Assembly: GCA_030544215.1 (NCBI GenBank)
Contig: JARZZO010000005.1
Coordinates: 81,187,024 to 81,251,023 of the forward strand
Direction: 5' to 3'
From: Zantedeschia hybrid cultivar
Taxonomy: Eukaryota; Streptophyta; Magnoliopsida; Alismatales; Araceae
DNA: 64,000 nt
The notes under the pieces were generated by a model. That model had not been told where the DNA came from. It searched no databases and saw only the letters and a program-made list of their open reading frames with translations. Positions 56,101 through 64,000 of this stretch are shown one piece after another; the first letter of the stretch is position 1, and each line of letters starts with the position of its first letter. The position numbers were made by a program, and so were the translations under genes.

Positions 56101-57717
56101 CTGGTACTGTGGCTGTTGCTGCTGCTGATACTGCTGTTGCCGTTGCGGCTGTTGCTGTAGCTGTTGCTGGTTCTGATTCTGATTCGGCTGCTGGGGCCGC
56201 TGATACTGTTGTTGGTACTGGGGGTTCTGCTGCTGTCTGTACCCTTGCTGCTGTGGCCTCTGGTACTGCTGCTGACTCCTCACGAATTGGGGCGAGTTAT
56301 TGTTCATGGTACTCACTTGCTCATGAGAGAGCGTGCCCTCGGTAGTCGGACCTGTGCTGGAAGAGTTCGGCACTGCAGGCTTCCGAGGCGGAGGCCTGCT
56401 AGGTCTATGAGGATCAAAGACGCTAGAGAATGTAGCGTCCTTGAAAGCATTCTGGCAGTACCGTGCTCTTTCATAGAGCTCTGCCATGTTAGTCAAATTG
56501 TTCAAGGAGAGGACGAGCTTGAACTGGGGGGTGGCATTGGAAATTAACATCTTCACTTGTTCGGACTCGGACAAGTGATCCTTCACCTTTTCAGCCAGAC
56601 CCCGCCACCTGTCAGTAAAACTGACAAACTCCTCATCAGGTTTCATCTTTTCTGCAATGAGGTCCATGATAGACAAGGAGGGTGCAACTCTGTCCTGGTA
56701 TCGTTGAATAAATTTGCGTGAAACGATACCGTAATCCTCTACTTCTGAGGGTTCCAGGGAAAAGAACCACTCGAGGGCTGGTCCCTCTAGAGATCTCCTG
56801 AACAAGAAGGCCAACGACCTCTTATCATTCTGCCAGAAAGAGGATTCATACATGAACTCCTTCAGATGTGTGAAGGGGTTACCAGTACCGTTGTACTTTC
56901 GGTACACTGGCATCTCAGAGGGTGGCAGATGGAATACTGGCAGACTCGGTAGACTGATCTCTGGCACAGCTTTGACCCCCATCATTTTCTGGAGGTTATT
57001 AAATTGCTCATCCATACGCTCCATTTTGGCCAGCAGCGTTTGTGTGGTCAGATCTGCTTGGGGAGGAGGAGGTACTTGGTAGGCCTGCTGCCTAGAGTAC
57101 GTTGGGCAGGGTGGACAATAGAGGGGAGGTCCGGCAGAGCTTCCGCCATGCCCGAGGGCATTTTGATAAGCAGGCGTTTGCGGTCTAGCCGGTTGCCTAG
57201 ATGATGAAAGCTGCGGCCCAGCTGGCCGAGAAGTAATATGAAGGCCCTCCACGGCCTGATGGATATAAGGAGGAGGAAAAGAAGGTTGCTGAGGAACAGC
57301 AGGGGGAGCCACAGGGTTCGGCTCGGCAGGCTGCATGGGTGCCTTCCCCTTCAAAATAGATTGGATCGCCTCGAACTGCTGAGGGTCCAGTCGGGAGGCA
57401 AGAACTCCCAGAGCATTGATGAGATCCGTAGGATCAGAGGATGAGGGATCATTCTGATTCATGTCCCCCTCAAGATCAGGATTAGGGATCGCATATTCAT
57501 GCGGAGGAGGATCAGGATATTGATCACGTGGATGCAAAAGAGGTGTCCGAACATTCCCATCTAGACGATATGGAATGGGGATAGAACTGCGGGAGGCATC
57601 AGCATCTCTCCCACTCTCATAGTTGTATTCAGAATCCCGAGGGGCATTAGCATCTCCCTCGTAATTAACCATGGCGTCTGGAGCCACACTCAAGTCCCTA
57701 CCTGATCGTAGCAACAT
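53128..57717 (-). CDS. Gag-Pro polyprotein of element B with G-patch domain
   Basis: An uninterrupted frame of 1529 residues from ATG 57717 (MLLRSGRD, chosen because element A has the same ATG and start). Gag domain at about 270-430 (RKYNGTGNPFTHLKEFMYES). A Gln-rich segment follows (about 475-555), then a zinc knuckle CYFHRQPGHTIDTC, a long Pro-rich linker, an aspartic protease (CLVDTGASINVLPP, about residue 1027) and a G-patch-like segment (GWRIMMKNGYEPGKGLGTQL). The last 300 residues match nothing I recognise. G-patches after the protease are known in betaretroviruses and some plant retroelements, where they bind nucleic acid. Its end overlaps Pol by over 100 nt in the -1 frame. Confidence 0.93.
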   Translation of the reverse strand: MLLRSGRDLSVAPDAMVNYEGDANAPRDSEYNYESGRDADASRSSIPIPYRLDGNVRTPLLHPRDQYPDPPPHEYAIPNPDLEGDMNQNDPSSSDPTDLINALGVLASRLDPQQFEAIQSILKGKAPMQPAEPNPVAPPAVPQQPSFPPPYIHQAVEGLHITSRPAGPQLSSSRQPARPQTPAYQNALGHGGSSAGPPLYCPPCPTYSRQQAYQVPPPPQADLTTQTLLAKMERMDEQFNNLQKMMGVKAVPEISLPSLPVFHLPPSEMPVYRKYNGTGNPFTHLKEFMYESSFWQNDKRSLAFLFRRSLEGPALEWFFSLEPSEVEDYGIVSRKFIQRYQDRVAPSLSIMDLIAEKMKPDEEFVSFTDRWRGLAEKVKDHLSESEQVKMLISNATPQFKLVLSLNNLTNMAELYERARYCQNAFKDATFSSVFDPHRPSRPPPRKPAVPNSSSTGPTTEGTLSHEQVSTMNNNSPQFVRSQQQYQRPQQQGYRQQQNPQYQQQYQRPQQPNQNQNQQQLQQQPQRQQQYQQQQQPQYQPRAPPAYHNVPPPGDYNQQRRPPGPKRAEYPALPESLADIFSALMAANALVLPREKAVWPQNVDTSRYCYFHRQPGHTIDTCFQFRDYIHDLNEQGGIDWEEMKKYITALKARRPQQQQQQQQARPPAQAAAPPNMGIVQNPLLEHQNQNQVAPILTNSQSEAGRGQQWRIEDSSSLYSTGHVQSTAERLPRRTIHIPRPQPVTITPLPAPTYHSPSPNNPLPLPTFLRPITPRTPTPPSYTPPQTNNASLLPSRPLLRVPFPTSPITTTTYPDMPQPSRPLLCVPFPTSPTTYPSTIQPSRPLIRTAPSPPNPTPPPTHQPSAPLTPPDSAVLKVSPGSSTVEEYALRSGRIFNKVFPQSTVRDGPSQPTEEAHNEESAPGTQYDLLKHLDRTPARITVLELIKRSKIHQEALMEYLQKVMVNEDVPVEKITALLVPQGDQPSITFHTSELAPPAVRSMALSITVNICKKAVDACLVDTGASINVLPPKTLELCGVSKEKWLPSPISVTAYDNSTRSPLGMVYLKVELGPVSHAEVEFHILEIDPSINAILGRPYIKTLEAIPSTNHQCLKFPYKGRIIKVTSMPILAAAHTLNIKSAVLPGRQPFLSVLQVYRPVADPLKAATISPYALNAIKRGKCMSTPGWRIMMKNGYEPGKGLGTQLQGRTTPVKNHRAAPGSGLGYRPMKLKQDRVQQEDGQEILETMSTPLKEGRDPLTWTLYTHFVKGPILSHDNTVVITSCFDFHDIYGRDLARHCSELLTYQSLEALRPMKMRKFHDPKCEWYRWFDLRDLYIALNRLFLDPAEPKWPPQIDELIESPGAIFDKRILLSEQTDEGEPDDPYKAGYTTDLLWRGTYPSHVFMLHTLFRTLLLTPTWSRVIIEDIPRAPPVMITLSPRDFIPQPPLDLERMYDLIWDILLYDPPNPLALVPLPPSDSPSICIHSCFMYNSSDIQKKKTPILQQILPKSLSRKHLTCPITPHRAGPSVKILS
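53232..53243 (-). promoter_or_regulatory. A12 run at the Gag-Pro/Pol frame change of element B
   Basis: Twelve A residues on the minus strand, in the same place as the A9 run of element A. See the candidate frameshift finding. Confidence 0.45.
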
Positions 57718-58721
57718 GATGTTAGATTCCCTTTTCAAAGATTTAATCAAACAAGTTGTACAGAGATTAATCAAACAAGTGGATGCTTAACGTGATTTTA
57801 GGATTCCTTGTTGAGTTATTTGAATTGGATTAAACCACAATTTCGCTCGGGGAAAGGATCCTAGTTTCAGTTCAATTTCCACCGTTATTCTCTAGGGCTT
57901 TCTCTCACAACGCTTTCAGAATCTAACCAGGACTTCAATTGGTACAACCAGTCCGATGATCAAGGAGGAATACCTTGATTTTGGGGACTTATGGAGGTCT
58001 CAACGTCAACTTCTCTAGTCTGATCAAGGGACCAACCCAATCAGAGAGAGTTGCTGACGTCGAGTAATGTGTTCCTAAGAAGAGGAGGGTATTAGCCTCA
58101 ATGCGTATGTCCTGCGGCCTGGATGGCCTCTAATGCTTAGTAAGTAATGGGTAGCTAGCACTCAAAACACAAAAATCTGGAAACTGAAAAAATTAAGAAA
58201 CTGTCTGAATCGCGTCGATGGTAGTCGACGCTATTCAAAACAGAACTTAATTTTTCGCAGAAGCAGATGCAGACAGCAGAGAAACTGTGAAGCCTGAAAG
58301 GCGTCTAGGGGTGTTGACGCGGTTTTGAAACGCGTCAGCGATCCTGGACGCTTTTCAGTTCGCAGAAACAATTTTCCAGGAGGATTTTCTGTGTTGAATC
58401 CTCCTCAAACGAGATAAAAAAGCAGTAAACAATCGACTCATGCAAAATTTTTAGTTCCAGATTTTAAACATGATGATTTACTAACTAACAACTAGAAAAA
58501 CAATCAATCACACATCATTTTTATCACAAAAACAGCTTTTTGAGTTAATCAAGGGGGGGCAAGATCTTGCCACTGGGGTGTGCACGTGGTGCACGAGGGA
58601 AATTAATTAAACTAAACACTCACCAATTGGTGAGGACGTGTCCAGAGACACAAATGGTGCACCGTGGGTGCCCGATATGATGATAGCAAGAACAAAAAGA
58701 AACTAAAAGATGGCGAGACCA
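57718..58721 (-). other. 5' leader of element B, non-coding
   Basis: Homologous to 1001-2003. It contains modules at 58207-58240, 58290-58325 and 58327-58360, and the CACCAATTGGTG palindrome (58621-58632). Confidence 0.6.
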
Positions 58722-58740
58722 AGTCCCACCGTGATCGCCA
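58722..58740 (-). other. Primer-binding site of element B
   Basis: On the minus strand TGGCGATCACGGTGGGACT starts seven bases from the LTR. It is identical to that of element A. Confidence 0.7.
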
Positions 58741-58747
58741 AAAAAGC

Positions 58748-60063
58748 TGTAGGTTCTTAGAATGACCGTGTGATTAACATGAAATATCTATGTTGTTTAG
58801 TGTAAACTAACCTATTAAAAACAGCAACTAAAGTGCAGTGATCGCCAGAAACTTTTAACTAAAAAGTTTCAAAAGAGATATGATCGCCTACCTTTCAAAC
58901 GCGGAAGATTGAGTCCTTGGTTCCCCTTCCTCAGCCGGCTGAAGAAAGAGAGTCCTTTCTTTGCTTTTTGTTCTTGCTGTGGAATTTGAGGTTGAGGATC
59001 GTCCAGAAGTTGTGCTTGATTTCCCCTTTTGATCTCTTGTTGTTGTTGAGTGCAGCAGAGACAGAAACAGAAAACGAAGAATTATGATGAGAATTTAAGT
59101 AGAAGCAATATCTGAACTAATCATGATGTTAAGCATATTTAAAACAGCAAACTTACTTTTTTAAATGGCTTTGAAACCCCTTAGATCAAGTAGGTTTTTG
59201 AAAGATTATGCTGTGGTGTGTGTTTGCATGAAGTGAATATAAAGAATGAAACTAATGAAGATGAAAAATTCAAATGCAGTAATGAAAAACTTATGCCCAA
59301 TCGGTTGAAGCTTTGAAAGGATGAAGATCTTGAAAGGGACGCCGACTTCTGGAAATGGCAGCGCTCCGGCGTTACGACGTTGTTGCTTCGATCTTCAAAT
59401 CGCTATAACGCTATGGCTCAACTCAATTCAATTCTCTTCTTTTTTTTTTTTTACTCTTCAACATGCAGGGTATTTATAGGCATTTCTTGCGTTCGAGATT
59501 AACATTTGAAAAACTCCGAATTTATCCATCTTAACCGACAGATAAATACTGATTAATTCATCTTTATCTGTAATTATCTAAAACGCGTCCACCTTGGCTG
59601 ACGCCTTTCAGATTAATTAAGATAAGGATAAATATCCCGGAAAACTCATCTTTATCTTTATTAGGTAAAACGCGTCCACTTGTGTAGACGTCTTTTAGAC
59701 TAATTAAGATAAGGATAAACATCCGGAGGAGAAGTTAAAACCATTTAGGAAACCTAAAACGCGTCGACATTCACAGACGCCTTTTAGTTAATTAATTAAT
59801 TAATTAAAATTCAAATTTAAACGTTAAAATAAAAATAAACTCTAAATGGCGTCCACTTGGGTAGACGTCTTTTAGAATTCTTCATATTTTAACTCAAATT
59901 TGAGCTAAAATCAATTCAATTGATTAACTTAAACATGTCTGTCAAACCCGACACTTAAAAAGATTAATAAAAATTAATTAATGATTAATTATCAGACCAT
60001 TTCGAGGCATTATTGTATGATATGAAATTTACTCGAAATGACGTCAAAATTAGCGTGTCTACA
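58748..60063 (-). repeat. 5' LTR of element B
   Basis: 1316 bp, near identical to 40266-41580. The TATA box (minus strand) is at 59478-59471. Four inverted-repeat modules lie between about 59580 and 59876. Confidence 0.93.
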
Positions 60064-60068
60064 CTCAT
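60064..60068 (+). repeat. Target-site duplication of element B, right
   Basis: CTCAT, matching 40261-40265. Confidence 0.9.
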
Positions 60069-61310
60069 TAGAGAATGAGTTCACTGAACAGACCCAAATA
60101 AGAATTCATGGATAGTAATTATACCTATTAGTCAACTAGGGAATTCAATCGTTGCAGTAGCACAGTTGGTCCTTTGACCTGAGTCACCAATGATACCTTG
60201 TTTGTGGACCATTGTATCTTGATTCTCTGACTTGTGGACTTTAACCATTAAGTCCACGATAGTCGGTCTTTCAAATACAGTGAAAAGTTTGCGAAGGTAA
60301 TTGAGTGAACAACAAGGGATCACTCACTCTTGGTATAAGACTGGAGAGAGAATGTCCTATGGATGTGTACACAGAAATCTCTGGCCATGGTCAAATAAAA
60401 GAGATGTCTTTCTAGATATTAACTGAGTACTGGAATCCATCTGGATAATGCGAAAGAGGTTTGACTATAAAATCATACCCTTGCGTTATTGAGACATTGC
60501 ATGAGTGAAGGATTTTATCTGTGCGGTATCTGCAGACGAAAAGGTTCAATTAAAGGGAAACAATATCCCTTATATCTTCTGGGATCATGAAGTAGTGTTT
60601 GGTGTTGTTCATGATCAGAAGGCCAAGTGAATTAATCATCAGATGATAATTCACTTGTTTATGAAATTAATCATTTAACATATGATATTTAAATGTTAAT
60701 TAATAAATATTAAACTCTAGAATCAATTCTAAGTTTAATGGGCCTGAAACCGGACTGATATATGGGCCTAGAGGGTCACACACATAAGAGTTCTCGTCAG
60801 ACGGTGAGAGACGTTAAATTTCATGCTTATCTGGGTTTTTATGAAAAGCCGCAGGATAAACATGAAGATTTAATGGAGAATTATCTAAGGCCAAACTCTT
60901 AGATAATCATGAGGATTAATCCTTGTGCTTATCCTTATTTCTATATAAGGAGGGCCAAGGGGGAAGGGTAAAAAGTTGGTTGGACGAATTTTACACCCCA
61001 GATTCTCTTTCTCCTCTCTCTCTCTCTTGGAGTAGATTTGTCTCTCTCCGCGCATGGTGGATTTGAGATCTGGTCGGAGCACTCAAGTCGATGAGGAAAT
61101 CGCGTTTGCCGCGGGAACTTGTGTGGATATCTCTAGAGATCGTGCGCGTGCGCGATTACCGAGTCGGAATCATCCACGGGAGATTCGAAATCCCGCAAAG
61201 GTGAAGAACCGTTCTTCCCACATTTATTTTAATGTCCGTTTTACGATCCCAGCAACCGATACATAGGAATCGTTTTGTTATCTGCGCTGCGTTCTTGCCG
61301 ATTCCATACA

Positions 61311-62123
61311 TGAACCTGTCTGTCCACAGTTACCATATGGCTATAATCCTTCGTTCGCGCAATGCTCTCGAGTTAACGTAGGGTATAGTTAACTGTCAAA
61401 CCCTAGATGGTCGATTTACTTGAATCAGAGTCTGCTGTACAATATCCGAAAACACCTTTTCTGATATGATTTTTGCTCTGGCTAGAGACTCCTGTGGATC
61501 TGTTCTAGAGCATTCTCTCTCTAGTTACCTTAGAGCGAATGATCTTTTATTGAACACACAATCACCTTCGAAGGTCTTTCTTTGGATCTGATCTTTGACT
61601 ATTAGAGATCCCATTGATAGGGATTTGTAGGTCAAGTTCAAAGTCTAGAAGTCCACAGACAAGGTGCCTTTGGTGTCTCAAGTCCAAGGATCAACCACGC
61701 CACTGTGACGATGAATCAAGCCGGTTGACAGTTAGGTAAATTACCATTCTGCGATTCATATCGGATCAGTTCAGTGAGCTCATTCCCCAATGAACACCTA
61801 CAGGTTAACCATTGTGTCTCCACACAAGTGACTAACGAGATCAGTCACCCTCATCATATAAGCTGGAATGACCTGTACTAGTCTTACCAGATGTTTGATG
61901 TCTTTCTCAAACATCCTACGACTATGAACAATTAAGAATATGTATTTGTAAGTCATTAGACTCATTATTATGATCTCATCATAATCTGATGACTATTGCA
62001 CATATTCATGGACTTCATTATGCGTAATTATAAATATGTCGATCTACATAATGAACTAAATGACATTTAACAATGAACCAGATTAAAATAGGTGCCTTAT
62101 GATTGGCTTAGAGGACAACCTAT
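61311..62123 (-). repeat. Copia LTR fragment G2, right part
   Basis: It continues G2 after solo LTR G3. It runs to the copia LTR start in minus orientation (GATTGGCTTAGAGGACAACC), after which hAT-like sequence resumes. The exact border (about 62115-62125) is degenerate. Confidence 0.68.
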
Positions 62124-62483
62124 ATCCATCAGAGATGACGGTGACGAACAAGGGGGCTGCCCGCGGTAGATAGGCGAGAGGTTGCGAGGAAGAAGAAAAG
62201 GACATGCGCCCGAGTTGACTCACCTCTGATCCAAGTTGGCCCGTGGGCTGTGAAGTCTTGGCCCGAGTTAGCCCGCGGGCTTAAAATTGAGGCCCAAATC
62301 GAGCCCGTCCTTGGCTCAGCCCGTGAGCCCGCGGGTCAACTCGGCCTATTGACACCCCTAGTATGTATGTTCCATGAAAAACTAGATGAAGTCTGAAAAA
62401 CAAATTTGAAGTCTTGAGAGAAAATCTTGTACGGATCGGAGAAATGTTATTTCTACTCTTTTAAAATACTCTTCATCTCTCAG

Positions 62484-63418
62484 CCGTTTTAACTGTGTTT
62501 AACATAATAAACCTTTTATTATGTTAATTAACCTGGGAACACTCAATCGGCGCGCGATGTTGGAGGAAGTAACCCAACAGATCAACATATCTCTTAAGAA
62601 AATAAGCATAACATCACCCATATCAGTAGTGACCAAAAAAATCTGAATTGGAGTTGTTTGATCTACGATGCATGCACCACATATACATGTAGAGAAATAC
62701 TATGTGTGTACAGTAAACCATTCTCATATATATATATTCTCAAGTTCATTCAGGCACAACAAGTGGTGGTAGTCGACGCGTTCGAACACATGCGTACGTG
62801 CATGATCTTGTAGCTGGAATCCTTTCAATTTTCTAAAAGAAAGGTGATTATAGATAATCCAAGTATTAAGGAAGATGACCTTGGATTCATAATTAGCAGC
62901 TAATTCTACATCAGGTTGCGTGGCCGGTGGCGTTCCATATGATGCGGCGTACGTGGCGGCCGCGCCCTGTCCACTATCCATCCTTCAGGGAGAAGATATT
63001 AGCTGTAGTATGATGGAGCCCGGATGGTGCATGGGCGGCAACATTATTCCAGTGGCACGTGAGAGCTTCCATCTACCAGCCCTTCGGCTGCCGCCCATAC
63101 AACACTAGAATATAACAGACTGGAACGGGGCGATGCTGTTCCCTCCGCACGTGCAAACTACGCACTTTCACAGTTGGCCCTTCCCCGGTATATAGTCCCT
63201 GCAATCTTATAATACTCCGATCTCTATTCTTGTTTTTTTCCAAAAAAGAAAAATAGTGCAATTTGATCCTCGCTTTTACGTGTTATTATCTTGTGAAATT
63301 ATCCAAAATGAATGTATAAATGTTAAGTTACTGGAAAATGAATAATACTTGCTACAATACTTCTTCCTTCTCCAAACTTCAATGGAGCCATTACAGTGGG
63401 TTAAAAAAGTTTTTTTTT
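62484..63418 (+). repeat. Segmental duplication, right copy
   Basis: Same-strand copy of 32196-32940, starting TTTTAACTGTG. It retains about 330 bp near 62665-62990 absent from the left copy. It is followed by a small fold-back element where the left copy continues differently. Confidence 0.8.
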
Positions 63419-63422
63419 TTAA

Positions 63423-63625
63423 GTCGTCCCCAAGATATCCTATCTATCCGTGCAATACTCGATCGGATGTCTCAAAAAAATCTGAAAAATAAAAAACTGT
63501 TATTAGGCTCAGCCCATAAAAAACATCTTTTTTACTGTTCATTGGCATCGATTTTTTATTTTTAAAATCATCCGATCGAACATTGCACTGTACAGACTAT
63601 ACAGGTAGGACACCTAGGGGCCAAC
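63423..63625. mobile_element. MITE-like fold-back element
   Basis: About 200 bp with inverted ends. The inner arms GTGCAATACTCGATCGGATG (63450-63469) and CATCCGATCGAACATTGCAC (63569-63588) pair at 18 of 20 positions. The outer ends AAGTCGTCCCC and GGGGCCAACTT are partly inverted. TTAA flanks both sides (63419-63422, 63626-63629), though the sequence is AT-rich there. Confidence 0.55.
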
Positions 63626-63629
63626 TTAA

Positions 63630-64000
63630 AAAAATTTACTTACTGCAATACTCTAGTCACAATTGAGGAATGGCATTACAGCAACTATTACTCCTGAACA
63701 ATATGTGAATGTAAGTTTTTTATTATGTTAATTTTTACTAGTCGACCTAGGTTGTCTACTGAATTTTCACGTATTGAACAAGTTGAACAAGTGACGTGTG
63801 ATAACAAATGGTTATAAACAGGCGAATGAGAATTGATAATTAACCGCTTAGTCTAAATAGATGAGAAATAAGAGTACGTAGTATATAAAATGTGACTAAT
63901 GATTCAGCTGAACAAAAAATAGGAATACCAAGCCCTTTAGAAATCTAACCCCCCCCTGTCCAGTTTCTTCCATTCTAAGAAACGGATTAGTGGAGGGGGA
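63630..64000. other. Right edge, host DNA, no gene seen
   Basis: AT-rich, with a run of C residues near 63950. No ORF or repeat is recognised. Confidence 0.4.

Larger units (their letters stand above)
40266..60063 (-). mobile_element. Full-length Tat-lineage retrotransposon B (19.8 kb), recently inserted
   Basis: LTRs lie at 58748-60063 (5') and 40266-41580 (3'), with a perfect CTCAT target duplication. By eye the two LTRs differ at about 8 positions plus one T-run length. Gag-Pro and Pol are each uninterrupted, with intact protease, RT, second RNase H and integrase motifs. The antisense cassette holds PMD2 (42927-44313) and PMD1 (44946-47808), each with a damaging change. The coding capacity suggests it could be autonomous, apart from untested features. 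Confidence 0.95.
39932..61310 (+). mobile_element. Copia solo LTR G3, split by Tat element B
   Basis: The left part 39932-40265 begins TGTTAGAATTGGGTAGCCTC; the right part 60064-61310 ends CCATACA. Together they make one full LTR of about 1.58 kb of the C1 family. The flanks are GGAAC (39927-39931) and TGAAC (61311-61315), a 4/5 target duplication. Outside, G2 continues without loss. No internal copia sequence is present, so it is a solo LTR. Confidence 0.75.
36852..62359. mobile_element. hAT-like non-autonomous element, split by nested retrotransposons
   Basis: Left end TAGGGGTGTCAATGG (36852) and right end TTGACACCCCTA (62359) form inverted ends of hAT type. Subterminal GGCCC/GGGCC words are abundant on both sides (36852-37074 and about 62124-62359). 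Flanks read GTATGTAA (36841-36848) and GTATGTAT (62360-62367), a 7/8 match, if three extra bases precede the left end. No transposase is present. Confidence 0.55.

Noticed and set aside
53525..57444. Plus-strand ORFs opposite Gag-Pro of element B
   Set aside because: They are reverse-strand shadows of a Pro/Gln-rich coding region.
61054..61266. 70-residue ORF near 61.1 kb
   Set aside because: It lies in copia solo LTR G3, equivalent to the region of the C1 LTR that also yields spurious ORFs.

Overview
The window looks like a repeat-rich block of a monocot plant nuclear genome. One ordinary host gene is recognisable: a two-exon RCI2/PMP3 (LTI6-like) membrane-peptide gene at 34166-34743. Its N-terminus (MADSTATCID...) is closest, from memory, to grass LTI6-type proteins. 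No species can be named from the sequence. Most of the remainder is nested transposable elements.

Left block (1-29.8 kb). A Tat-lineage Ty3/gypsy element (A, plus strand, 1-19237, 5' LTR cut by the window edge) sits inside the gag of a Ty1/copia element (C1, plus strand, resuming at 19238 and ending with its 3' LTR at 24936-26483). C1 also carries a 1.8-kb solo LTR (F, 20758-22559, perfect 5-bp target duplication TATAC) inside its integrase. C1 itself lies in the reverse transcriptase of an older minus-strand gypsy element (D, 26484 to about 29.8 kb).

Host block (about 30-36.8 kb). This holds the RCI2 gene, a pair of SINE-like repeats, microsatellites and a terminal-inverted-repeat element at 35972-36840. 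A stretch at 32196-32940 is repeated in the same orientation at 62484-63418. The host locus was therefore duplicated, and a second RCI2 copy may lie just past the right edge.

Right block (36.85-62.36 kb). A hAT-like non-autonomous element with a fragment resembling an S-locus-type lectin kinase gene was invaded by minus-strand copia LTR sequence (G1/G2). A Tat LTR (E) and a copia solo LTR (G3) followed, and finally a nearly pristine full-length Tat element B (40266-60063, minus strand, perfect target duplication CTCAT). B keeps uninterrupted Gag-Pro (57717-53128) and Pol (53179-49331) reading frames, with about 8 differences by eye between its 1.3-kb LTRs, so it inserted recently.

A and B share an unusual plan. 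From their 5' LTR they read Gag / zinc knuckle / protease / G-patch, then in the -1 frame RT / degenerate RNase H / archaeal-type RNase H / integrase. Between pol and the 3' LTR lies a roughly 7-kb cassette transcribed in the opposite direction. It holds two diverged plant-mobile-domain (PMD) genes, one with two exons and its own TATA box, the other with seven exons whose introns are all phase 0 and a coiled-coil tail. Every non-coding interval around these transcription units (LTRs, 5' leader, PMD promoters, PMD1 intron 1) is studded with a roughly 32-bp inverted-repeat module (arms like TAAAACGCGTC ... GACGCCTTTCA, variable loop). No standard feature explains this module, and it is the most interesting signal here.
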